A DNA stretch of 51,824 nucleotides, from positions 1 to 51,824 of the forward strand of contig NZ_CRPU01000012.1 in assembly GCF_001096185.1 (NCBI RefSeq), in the 5' to 3' direction. The DNA is from Streptococcus pneumoniae. GTDB taxonomy: Bacteria > Bacillota > Bacilli > Lactobacillales > Streptococcaceae. Shown piece after piece: positions 44,612 through 51,824 of the stretch. Made by a program: the position numbers and the translations under genes. Every line of letters starts with the position of its first letter. Positions within the stretch are counted from its first letter, which is position 1. The notes beneath the pieces are model-generated. The model saw only the letters and a program-made list of their open reading frames with translations. It did not search any database and had not been told where the DNA came from.

Positions 44612-45565
44612 ATGAAAGACAAAAGAATCTTAAAAGACTTTGAAACTTCTAAAATGAGTTTAAACATTTACACAAGCCCCTTGTTAGCCTTTGCTTTTGT
44701 CTTCATAGGGGAGTTTGTGGCTTATACTTTGTATGGTATTAGTTTCTTAGCTCTCATCGGACTTGCTAGAAATTTTGGAGAGACTGGTCAAAATCTTGCA
44801 ACCTACTTGCAGACCTTGCATCAGAGCTTGATGGATAAAACAAGTGACATCCATTTAATATTTGAATTATTGTCCTTTGGTTTTATCATCTTAACTGTGT
44901 TTAGATGGACTAGAAAAGTAGAGAAAAGACCGATTCGAACCTTGGGATTCTATAAAGAAAATTTTTTAAGTGCCTTATTTAAAGGATACGGTCTTGGTCT
45001 ATCCCTCTTTATACTTGCTTTGGCTGGACTAGTAGTGTTGGGGCAGTATCAATTTGACTCCATTCACTTGGATACTTATTCGCTAGCTTTTACTTTATTT
45101 ACAATACCTTTTTGGATTTTACAAGGAACGGCAGAAGAATTGGTTACTCGTGCTTGGCTGATTCCACAATTGGCTAAGAGAACCAATCTTAAAGTCGCTA
45201 TTATCATATCTAGTAGTCTCTTTACCTTACTTCATTTAGGAAATTCAGGCATAACTTTCTTATCTGCAATTGATCTCTTTTTATTTGGGGTTGCCATGTC
45301 CCTATATCTTCTTAAAACAGATACTATATGGGGTATAGGTGGTATTCATGGAGCTTGGAATTTCGCACAGGGAAACCTCTTTGGAGTATTAGTTAGTGGT
45401 CAGTCTTCAGGAACCTCAATCATGAAATTTACTCCACAAGGCAATCAAGACTGGCTATCTGGTGGGTCTTTTGGTATTGAGGGTTCCATCGTGTCCAGTA
45501 TTATTTTGTTTCTGCTGATTCTTTATCTCGCTTATCAATTAAAGAAAGAAAATGAAAGGATGTGA
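44612..45565 (+). CDS. CPBP family intramembrane metalloprotease
   Basis: A 317-aa protein with about eight membrane segments. The catalytic motifs of the CPBP (CAAX/Abi) family are present: EELVTR (Glu175, Glu176, Arg180), His208 in FTLLHLGNS and a later GGIHGAWNFAQG. Streptococcal relatives are often linked to bacteriocin immunity or maturation, but no bacteriocin gene is near. GAGG is upstream of the ATG. It is monocistronic with a hairpin terminator overlapping its stop. Confidence 0.82.
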   Translation: MKDKRILKDFETSKMSLNIYTSPLLAFAFVFIGEFVAYTLYGISFLALIGLARNFGETGQNLATYLQTLHQSLMDKTSDIHLIFELLSFGFIILTVFRWTRKVEKRPIRTLGFYKENFLSALFKGYGLGLSLFILALAGLVVLGQYQFDSIHLDTYSLAFTLFTIPFWILQGTAEELVTRAWLIPQLAKRTNLKVAIIISSSLFTLLHLGNSGITFLSAIDLFLFGVAMSLYLLKTDTIWGIGGIHGAWNFAQGNLFGVLVSGQSSGTSIMKFTPQGNQDWLSGGSFGIEGSIVSSIILFLLILYLAYQLKKENERM

Positions 45566-45585
45566 CTTGGGTCCGTCCTTTTCTT
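45555..45585 (+). terminator. Terminator of the CPBP-family gene
   Basis: AAAGGA (45555-45560) pairs with TCCTTT (45576-45581) with an inner GAC/GTC, followed by TTCTT. The stop codon lies inside the stem-loop. Confidence 0.6.
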
Positions 45586-45604
45586 CGTGAAAATGCTACA
45601 AGTA

Positions 45605-45613
45605 TGCTAAAAT
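45605..45613 (+). promoter_or_regulatory. Extended -10 promoter of uvrB
   Basis: TGCTAAAAT, 28 nt before the uvrB start codon; no convincing -35 and no LexA-type operator is seen (as expected in streptococci). Confidence 0.6.
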
Positions 45614-45641
45614 AGAAATAGCATATCGAGAGAGGATTCTT

Positions 45642-47630
45642 ATGATCAATCGTATTACAGATAATCAATTTAAACTAGTATCAAAATATCAACCATCAGG
45701 AGATCAACCCCAAGCTATCGAGCAGTTGGTAGATAATATCGAGGGTGGAGAAAAAGCTCAGATTCTGATGGGGGCGACTGGAACAGGGAAGACCTATACC
45801 ATGAGTCAGGTCATTTCCAAAGTCAATAAACCAACTCTGGTTATTGCCCACAATAAAACGCTCGCAGGACAGCTCTATGGGGAGTTTAAGGAATTTTTCC
45901 CTGAAAATGCAGTTGAGTACTTTGTGTCCTACTATGATTATTACCAACCTGAGGCCTATGTCCCTTCTAGCGATACCTATATTGAAAAGGATAGCTCTGT
46001 CAATGATGAGATTGACAAACTTCGTCACTCAGCGACTTCGGCTCTTTTGGAGCGTAATGATGTTATTGTCGTTGCCTCTGTCTCTTGTATCTATGGTTTG
46101 GGTTCGCCAAAGGAATACGCCGACAGCGTCGTGAGTCTGCGTCCAGGTCTGGAAATTTCTCGTGATAAACTCTTGAATGACTTGGTGGATATCCAGTTTG
46201 AACGTAATGATATTGATTTCCAACGGGGAAGATTTCGTGTGCGTGGGGATGTAGTAGAGATTTTCCCAGCCTCTCGTGATGAACACGCCTTTCGAGTAGA
46301 ATTTTTCGGAGACGAGATTGACCGTATTCGCGAAGTCGAGGCTCTGACAGGTCAGGTCTTGGGAGAAGTGGATCATTTGGCGATTTTCCCTGCCACTCAC
46401 TTTGTGACCAATGACGACCACATGGAAGTTGCCATTGCTAAAATTCAAGCAGAGTTAGAGGAGCAGTTAGCTGTCTTTGAAAAGGAAGGTAAACTGCTAG
46501 AAGCCCAGCGATTGAAACAGCGAACAGAGTATGATATTGAGATGTTGCGTGAGATGGGCTATACCAACGGGGTTGAAAATTATTCTCGCCATATGGATGG
46601 GCGTAGCGAAGGTGAGCCTCCTTATACCCTTCTCGACTTCTTCCCAGATGATTTCTTAATCATGATTGACGAGAGTCACATGACTATGGGGCAGATAAAG
46701 GGAATGTACAATGGAGACCGTTCGCGTAAGGAAATGCTGGTTAATTATGGTTTCCGTTTGCCGTCTGCTCTGGACAATCGTCCTCTCCGCCGTGAAGAGT
46801 TTGAAAGCCATGTCCATCAGATTGTCTACGTTTCAGCGACACCAGGCGACTATGAAAATGAACAGACCGAGACAGTGATTGAGCAAATCATTCGTCCGAC
46901 AGGTCTTTTAGATCCAGAGGTGGAAGTCCGTCCGACTATGGGACAGATTGATGACCTCCTAGGTGAAATCAATGCCCGTGTTGAAAAGAACGAACGAACC
47001 TTTATTACAACCTTGACTAAGAAAATGGCAGAGGATTTAACCGACTACTTCAAAGAAATGGGTATCAAGGTCAAGTACATGCACTCGGATATCAAGACCT
47101 TGGAGCGGACGGAGATTATCCGTGACCTGCGCTTGGGCGTCTTTGATGTCTTGGTCGGTATTAACCTGCTCCGTGAAGGGATTGATGTTCCTGAAGTAAG
47201 CTTAGTTGCCATTCTCGATGCTGATAAGGAAGGTTTCCTTCGTAATGAGCGTGGACTCATCCAGACCATTGGACGTGCCGCCCGTAACAGTGAAGGTCAT
47301 GTCATCATGTATGCGGACACCGTTACCCAGTCTATGCAACGTGCCATTGATGAAACGGCTCGCCGTCGGAAAATCCAGATGGCCTATAATGAAGAACATG
47401 GTATCGTTCCACAAACTATTAAGAAAGAAATCCGTGACCTAATTGCAGTAACTAAGGCAGTTGCTAAGGAAGAAGACAAGGAAGTTGACATCAATAGTCT
47501 TAATAAACAAGAGCGCAAAGAACTGGTCAAGAAACTAGAGAAACAAATGCAAGAAGCCGTCGAAGTGCTTGACTTTGAACTGGCGGCTCAGATACGTGAT
47601 ATGATGCTGGAAGTCAAGGCCTTGGATTAA
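45642..47630 (+). CDS. uvrB: Excinuclease ABC subunit B
   Basis: A 662-aa helicase-like damage-recognition protein of nucleotide excision repair. Walker A GATGTGKT (44-51), the beta-hairpin stretch [20 protein letters not shown] that probes damage, and the C-terminal UVR motif (about 620-655) that binds UvrC are present. GAGAGAGG lies upstream of the ATG. Two GNAT genes follow closely, the first 9 nt after the stop. Confidence 0.96.
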   Translation: MINRITDNQFKLVSKYQPSGDQPQAIEQLVDNIEGGEKAQILMGATGTGKTYTMSQVISKVNKPTLVIAHNKTLAGQLYGEFKEFFPENAVEYFVSYYDYYQPEAYVPSSDTYIEKDSSVNDEIDKLRHSATSALLERNDVIVVASVSCIYGLGSPKEYADSVVSLRPGLEISRDKLLNDLVDIQFERNDIDFQRGRFRVRGDVVEIFPASRDEHAFRVEFFGDEIDRIREVEALTGQVLGEVDHLAIFPATHFVTNDDHMEVAIAKIQAELEEQLAVFEKEGKLLEAQRLKQRTEYDIEMLREMGYTNGVENYSRHMDGRSEGEPPYTLLDFFPDDFLIMIDESHMTMGQIKGMYNGDRSRKEMLVNYGFRLPSALDNRPLRREEFESHVHQIVYVSATPGDYENEQTETVIEQIIRPTGLLDPEVEVRPTMGQIDDLLGEINARVEKNERTFITTLTKKMAEDLTDYFKEMGIKVKYMHSDIKTLERTEIIRDLRLGVFDVLVGINLLREGIDVPEVSLVAILDADKEGFLRNERGLIQTIGRAARNSEGHVIMYADTVTQSMQRAIDETARRRKIQMAYNEEHGIVPQTIKKEIRDLIAVTKAVAKEEDKEVDINSLNKQERKELVKKLEKQMQEAVEVLDFELAAQIRDMMLEVKALD

Positions 47631-47639
47631 GGGAATAGT

Positions 47640-48203
47640 ATGATTTATTTAAGAAAGTTAAAGAAAGAAGATTTGATGTCTTTATGGGAAATGGCTTATT
47701 CACAACTTAATCCAGTTTGGAAACAGTATGATGCTCCCTATTATGATGATTATCAGTATTTTTCAAATTTTAAAGAATTCGAACTACAAAAATCAGAATC
47801 CATTTTAAGCAACTCAAATCGCCTTGGTATTTTTGTTGATGATAAACTAGTTGGGACTGTTTCGCGTTATTGGGTATGTAAACAAACAAGATGGATGGAA
47901 TTGGGAATTGGTATTTATGATAAAAAATTCTGGAACACTGGTATTGGGAAAGTTGCTATGTTGCAGTGGATAGATAGGACGTTTCAGGATTACTTGGAGT
48001 TGGAGCATCTGGGTTTGACAACTTGGTCAGGAAATCTTGGTATGATGAAACTTGCTGAAAAATTAAGAATGAAAAAAGAAGCTCATATTCCAAAAGTTCG
48101 TTATTATCAAGGTAAATATTTTGATAGTATTAAATATGGTATTTTGAGAGAAGACTGGGAGAAAATCAATGACGATTATTATCAAATCAATGGAAACTCC
48201 TGA
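47640..48203 (+). CDS. GNAT family acetyltransferase (RimJ/RimL-like)
   Basis: A 187-aa GNAT-fold enzyme. The acetyl-CoA region is ELGIGIYDKKFWNTGIGKVAM, and the C-terminal part (LGLTTWSGNLGMMKLAEKLRMKKEAHI) is that of Acetyltransf_3 proteins. The substrate is unknown. AAGGGA serves as ribosome site and it follows uvrB by 9 nt. It overlaps the next GNAT gene by 35 nt. Confidence 0.8.
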   Translation: MIYLRKLKKEDLMSLWEMAYSQLNPVWKQYDAPYYDDYQYFSNFKEFELQKSESILSNSNRLGIFVDDKLVGTVSRYWVCKQTRWMELGIGIYDKKFWNTGIGKVAMLQWIDRTFQDYLELEHLGLTTWSGNLGMMKLAEKLRMKKEAHIPKVRYYQGKYFDSIKYGILREDWEKINDDYYQINGNS

Positions 48204-48657
48204 AGAGATAGAAGGTAAGTCCCTCGTTCACTGGCAAACGTGGAGAGAGGCTTATGATGACCTTTTGCCTGCGGAATTTCAAGAGACAATGACATTAGAA
48301 AGATGTCGATTCTTTAGTCAAAAATATCCAGAAAATACATTGATCGCGATAGATGGTGTGAAGGTGGTTGGTTTTATCAGTTATGGAAACTTTCGTGATG
48401 AGACTATTCAAGCTGGTGAAATTATTGCTTTATATGTTTTAAAAGACTATTATGGAAAAGGAATCGCACAAAAGTTAGTGAGAGCAGCTTTGACTGCTCT
48501 TGATCATTTTTCTGAAATTTTCTTATGGGTATTGAAAGATAACAAGCGAGCCATTGCTTTCTATCAAAAAATGGGTTTTACTTTTGATGGACAAGAAAAG
48601 ATACTTGAACTTGGAAAGCCTATAAAGGAAAAACGAATGGTATTCAACTCTAAATAA
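48169..48657 (+). CDS. GNAT family N-acetyltransferase
   Basis: A 162-aa GNAT enzyme. The acetyl-CoA loop is ALYVLKDYYGKGIAQKLV (motif A) and DNKRAIAFYQKMGF the family end motif. The substrate is unknown. The start at 48169 lies inside the preceding gene, with GGGAG 7 nt upstream; a later ATG at 48190 (METPEEIEGK) is possible but has no better site. Confidence 0.8.
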   Translation: MTIIIKSMETPEEIEGKSLVHWQTWREAYDDLLPAEFQETMTLERCRFFSQKYPENTLIAIDGVKVVGFISYGNFRDETIQAGEIIALYVLKDYYGKGIAQKLVRAALTALDHFSEIFLWVLKDNKRAIAFYQKMGFTFDGQEKILELGKPIKEKRMVFNSK

Positions 48658-48729
48658 TTTTAAAAAGTAGAAGCTAATATTTCTGGTACCAAGTCTGAAA
48701 ATTTAATAAATTAGAAAGCGAGTAAATTT

Positions 48730-49197
48730 ATGTCCCGTTCCCAATTAACGATTTTAACAAACATTTGTCTGATTGAAGATCTTGAAACTCAGCGCGTGGT
48801 GATGCAGTATCGCGCCCCTGAAATCAATCGCTGGTCTGGTTATGCCTTTCCGGGTGGTCATGTAGAAAATGGTGAGGCTTTCGCAGAGTCTGTCATCCGT
48901 GAAATCTATGAAGAAACAGGATTGACTATCCAAAATCCTCAACTTGTCGGTATTAAAAATTGGCCACTAGATACAGGTGGGCGCTATATCGTCTTTTGTT
49001 ATAAGGCGACTGAGTTCTCTGGTACCCTTCGCTCTTCAGATGAAGGAGAAGTTTCTTGGGTGCAAAAAGACCAGATTCCAAACTTGGATCTGGCCTATGA
49101 TATGCTACCCTTGATGGAGATGATGGAAGATCCTGACAAGTCAGAGTTTTTCTACCGCCACCGTACAGAAGACGATTGGGAAAAGAAAATTTTCTAA
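48730..49197 (+). CDS. Nudix hydrolase (MutT-like)
   Basis: A 155-aa protein with a complete Nudix box at 43-65 (GHVENGE, then seven residues, REIYEETGL). It probably cleaves an oxidised or excess nucleoside triphosphate, the MutT role, with the substrate unproven. It begins about 70 nt after the GNAT pair; no clear promoter is seen. Its stop overlaps the remnant gene on the other strand. Confidence 0.85.
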   Translation: MSRSQLTILTNICLIEDLETQRVVMQYRAPEINRWSGYAFPGGHVENGEAFAESVIREIYEETGLTIQNPQLVGIKNWPLDTGGRYIVFCYKATEFSGTLRSSDEGEVSWVQKDQIPNLDLAYDMLPLMEMMEDPDKSEFFYRHRTEDDWEKKIF

Positions 49198-49281
49198 TCC
49201 TTTACTAAATAACCTAGCTGATCCAAGGCCTCCTCAATATAGTGGAGGTCTTGTTGTGTTTCCTGTCTAATAGTAATAGAA
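49194..49281 (-). pseudogene. 3' remnant of a gene of unknown identity
   Basis: On the minus strand a clean frame reads TIRQETQQDLHYIEEALDQL then GYLVKD and a TAG stop at 49196-49194, with no start codon and an in-frame stop just upstream (near 49286). It looks like the last 25 or so codons of a lost gene; a BOX element lies 30 bp upstream. Its coding-like composition is the only evidence. Confidence 0.45.
49225..49252 (+). terminator. Possible terminator after the Nudix gene
   Basis: AAGGCCTCC (49225-49233) pairs with GGAGGTCTT (49244-49252) over 9 positions including a G-T pair. It is followed by TGTTGTGTTT rather than a pure T-run, so termination may be weak. Confidence 0.45.
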
Positions 49282-49310
49282 GATTAGGAAAAAAGTATAT
49301 ATATGCTCGC

Positions 49311-49427
49311 TAATACTCTTCGAAAATCTCTTCAAACTACGTTAGCTTTATCTACAACCTCAAAGCTGTGCTTTGAGTAATCTACAGCTAGCTTCCTAGT
49401 TTGCTCTTTGATTTTCATTGAGTATAA
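49311..49427 (+). repeat. BOX element (A, partial B and C modules)
   Basis: From TAATACTCTTCGAAAATC to GATTTTCATTGAGTATAA, with CAACCTCAAAGCTGTGC TTTGAG-type boxB sequence in the middle. Between this and the surface protein gene (49428-49629) I see only the features listed separately. Confidence 0.85.
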
Positions 49428-49577
49428 AATTAAATGCTAAATTAGAAAAAATATATGGGTTTTACTGTTAATTTTTCTAAGAAAGATGTACAATGGAGAG
49501 TGTACTATGTTTTTTTAACAAGTGTGGTACCAAAAATTAAAAAGTGTATCCTTTCTTTAAATTACCAAAATATTTAA

Positions 49578-49597
49578 GGGGGGGTACTTTTTAGTAC
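49578..49597 (+). promoter_or_regulatory. G7 tract and hairpin ahead of the surface protein gene
   Basis: Seven G (49578-49584) run into GGTACT / AGTACC, a 6-bp stem (49583-49598 region). They lie about 45 nt before the start codon. No convincing promoter hexamers are seen in 49428-49577, though TACAAT at about 49488 is a candidate -10. Confidence 0.4.
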
Positions 49598-49629
49598 CTC
49601 AAAAATAAAAATAAGAGAGAGGCGATTAG

Positions 49630-51824
49630 ATGAGAAAATCAAATCGAGAAGTGAACGGAGAAAAGGTATTCCGTTACTCTATTCGTAAGTACCATTTTGG
49701 TGCTGCAAGTGTTGCCGTAGCAGCATTGATGTTTTTTGCTAATGGTGCGGTTAAGGCAGACGCTTTAGCTGTATCACCTGTTACGGCTAATACTGAAAAG
49801 GTAAATGCTGGTGTTACGGACTTGACAGAGGGAGTTCCTCTAGAGAAATCTCTAGAAACTGAGGGGAATAAGGAAATCGTAGCTTCTGAGCCTGCAGAGA
49901 AAATATCTAACAAGGAAGATGGAGCTGTTTCTAATGCTCAAGATGCAAAAGAGATTAAAGTGTCTGATAAAGCAGTTCTTACCACTAATCAGATAGAGCA
50001 AATCAATAAAGCTGAAACAAATATCAAAGAAGAGGAAGCAGTTGTTAATAAAGATAAATTGGAATCTCTTCTAAAAGAAATTGATCAGTTAAACTCAAAG
50101 GACTATACAGAAGATACTGTTAAAGTATTGCAAGAAAAAGTTGCGAAAGCAAAAGAAGTACTTGTTAATGCAAAAACTCAAAAAGAAATTGATCTTGCTT
50201 ATAATGAGTTGGTTGGATATAAAAATGCTGGTTTAAAACGTGTACCTAAACCCAAAGGAGAACTCACTCCTAAACCAGATACAACAAATTATAAAGAAAC
50301 AGTAGGAAAAAAAGCTGAAAATACTGACCCAAATGGCACAAATATTGCAGGACATAATCATAGTTTGAATGGGACTACTCTGCCTGAAGGAAGTGGGTTT
50401 AGAGCAGCTCCAAACAATGCAAATTTCAGATATGAAACAGATGGCGCAGATTTATCTCGTTTAGTTGCCGGTGAAGAATTAGGATATGGCAAGAAGGTTA
50501 TTATTAAAGTTAGATATGATAAGAATGTCATTTCTAGTCGAGATATAAATATTACTACAACCCCTAATACTGGACCAAGGATTGAGTATACTAACAGATC
50601 TAGGGATGGTATTGGACCTTATGATGGCGGAACCAATGTAAAACTAGTTGGTATAATTCCGAACGATATGATCGGAACTTACGATTTGCATGTTCACATA
50701 CTTAATAATAAAAATAGTAACTCAGAAATTACAACTTTAAAAATTCCAATAACCGTCAAACCTAAAAAACCAACTGTAAGTGTTGCTGATTTAGCAAATG
50801 CAGAAGGGAAAAAGCCGGTTGTTACAGCAACAGTTGCGAATACATCTATAAGCAAAGTTGAATTTTATCTTAATGGGCAAAAGCAAACTGTAGTAAATGC
50901 AACAAATGGACAGGCAACGTGGACACCAACTAGTGCACTGAGAGAAAATGATCGAATTACTGTTAAAAATATCGCTAAAGGAGGTATACCTCCTAGAGAT
51001 GCTTACGGTAACACTTTTACAATAAGTGAAGTGGAGTCGGATATGAGTGATGCGGTAATAATACCTAAAGCACCTAAACCAGCATTTGATCTTGGAGCAG
51101 AAAAATCCAATGCCAAAGCAGAGTTAGGAAGAATTGCTCAAGCAGAGATCAACGCTATTAACGGAGATAACAGTTTAACAGCTACAGAGAAGACAGCTAA
51201 GGTACAAGAAGTTAATACTAAGAAAACTCAAGGTGAACAAGCTATTGATGAAGCATCAGTAAATGATGCAGATAAGGTCGCACAAGCGAAAGCAACTGCT
51301 AAGACAGCGATTGAAGGCGTCCATACCCCAGGAAACTTAGCAACTGTAAAATCTAATGCCAAAGCTGAATTAGGTAGAATTGCAGCAGAAGAAATCAAAG
51401 CAATTAAAGCAGATGCAAGCTTAACATCAACAGAAAAACAATCGAAAGAAAATGATGTAAATACTAAGAAAACTCAAGGTGAACAAGCTATCGATGACGC
51501 AACAGCTGATAATGCAGATAAGGTCGCACAAGCGAAAGAAACTGCTAAGACAGCAATTGAAGGCGTTCATACCCCAGGAAATCTAGCAACTGTAAAATCT
51601 AATGCCAAAGTTGAATTAGGTAGAATTGCTCAATCAGAGATCACCGCTATTAACGGAGATAACAGTTTAACGACTACAGAGAAGACAGCTAAGGTACAAG
51701 AAGTTAATACTAAGAAAACCCAAGGTGAACAAGCCATCGATGCCGCAACAACTGATAATGCAGATAAAGTCGCACAAGCGAAAGAAACTGCTAAGACAGC
51801 GATTGAAGGTGTCCACACCCCAGG
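49630..51824 (+). CDS. YSIRK-type cell-wall surface protein, N-terminal part (open at window end)
   Basis: An uninterrupted frame of 731 codons from ATG 49630 to the window edge. The signal peptide has the motif RYSIRKYHFGAASVAVAA (about 16-33) with probable cleavage after VKADA. Then come an acidic Lys/Glu region, a FIVAR-like helical module (about 140-203; YTEDTVKVLQEKVAKAKEVL), a PKPKGELTPKPD linker, and a possible ligand-binding region (about 215-375). An Ig-like segment (about 377-465) follows. From about residue 492 there are DUF1542-like helical repeats of 82 aa, each with KAELGRIA, EKTAKVQEVNTKKTQGEQAI and AIEGVHTPGNLATVK. The third repeat runs to the edge. GAGAGAGG is 7-9 nt before the ATG. 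The LPXTG anchor would be beyond the window. Adhesion is an inference from the architecture. Confidence 0.9.
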   Translation, partial: MRKSNREVNGEKVFRYSIRKYHFGAASVAVAALMFFANGAVKADALAVSPVTANTEKVNAGVTDLTEGVPLEKSLETEGNKEIVASEPAEKISNKEDGAVSNAQDAKEIKVSDKAVLTTNQIEQINKAETNIKEEEAVVNKDKLESLLKEIDQLNSKDYTEDTVKVLQEKVAKAKEVLVNAKTQKEIDLAYNELVGYKNAGLKRVPKPKGELTPKPDTTNYKETVGKKAENTDPNGTNIAGHNHSLNGTTLPEGSGFRAAPNNANFRYETDGADLSRLVAGEELGYGKKVIIKVRYDKNVISSRDINITTTPNTGPRIEYTNRSRDGIGPYDGGTNVKLVGIIPNDMIGTYDLHVHILNNKNSNSEITTLKIPITVKPKKPTVSVADLANAEGKKPVVTATVANTSISKVEFYLNGQKQTVVNATNGQATWTPTSALRENDRITVKNIAKGGIPPRDAYGNTFTISEVESDMSDAVIIPKAPKPAFDLGAEKSNAKAELGRIAQAEINAINGDNSLTATEKTAKVQEVNTKKTQGEQAIDEASVNDADKVAQAKATAKTAIEGVHTPGNLATVKSNAKAELGRIAAEEIKAIKADASLTSTEKQSKENDVNTKKTQGEQAIDDATADNADKVAQAKETAKTAIEGVHTPGNLATVKSNAKVELGRIAQSEITAINGDNSLTTTEKTAKVQEVNTKKTQGEQAIDAATTDNADKVAQAKETAKTAIEGVHTP
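51106..51824 (+). repeat. 246-bp tandem coding repeats
   Basis: Repeat units begin near 51106, 51352 and 51598, exactly 246 bp apart (82 codons). Segments such as TAATGCCAAAGC and AAGAAAAC-CAAGGTGAACAAG recur almost unchanged; differences cluster in the middle of each unit. Units 1 and 3 share INGDNSL while unit 2 has IKADASL, so more than one repeat type alternates. Confidence 0.9.

Noticed and set aside
51106-51824. Regular direct repeats that might be a CRISPR array
   Set aside because: The 246-bp period, continuous reading frame and lack of short identical repeats with unique spacers show these are protein-coding repeats.

Overview
The window is a low-GC Streptococcus chromosome segment from the pneumoniae/mitis group. 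Three things point there. The choline/teichoic-acid lic1 and lic3 loci sit back to back. BOX repeats are scattered through the window; I count six, one of them degenerate. A ComX box precedes dprA and a CiaR-type direct repeat precedes lic1. Sequence alone does not let me choose between S. pneumoniae, S. pseudopneumoniae and S. mitis. Most of the window is conserved core genome in dense operons.

Layout. 1-73 is the right end of an IS3-family element. 170-2378 (minus) holds an ABC-F ATPase of the antibiotic-resistance type with an elaborate leader (tiny leader ORF plus terminators) and a small helical protein. 2541-3712 holds yceD and nth. 3735-10139 is the pyrimidine/carbamoyl-phosphate operon pyrR-pyrB-carA-carB behind a PyrR attenuator, with an unusual hairpin-rich 447-bp gap between carA and carB. 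10407-13518 (minus) is lic3 (tacF-licD1-licD2). 13853-18042 is lic1 (tarI-tarJ-licA-licB-licC). Together they take up and activate choline, make CDP-ribitol, flip choline-loaded teichoic acid precursors and attach phosphocholine. Next come dprA (transformation), a DUF389 membrane protein, topA, a DUF454 protein, cutC and a YjbR-like protein.

25122-30219 is the leucine operon leuA-leuB-(DUF1294)-leuC-leuD behind a textbook leader-peptide attenuator with three Leu codons. A YrdC/Sua5-family gene follows, then guaC with a structured leader, tRNA-Arg(CCG), and the cluster rnc-smc-HAD-HAD-ftsY. On the minus strand lie zwf and the glutamine-type ABC transporter (SBP-SBP-permease fusion plus glnQ). 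On the plus strand follow a CPBP-family membrane protease, uvrB, two GNAT acetyltransferases and a Nudix hydrolase. The window ends inside a large YSIRK-type surface protein gene (from 49630, open at the window edge) with 246-bp tandem repeats.

Most of the unexplained signal lies in RNA leaders and repeats: the ABC-F leader, the carA-carB gap, the guaC leader, a Shine-Dalgarno that appears to be brought to its start codon across a hairpin at 24346-24384, BOX termini that coincide with stop codons, and a G7 tract ahead of the surface protein gene. I found no new defence, secretion or CRISPR system.
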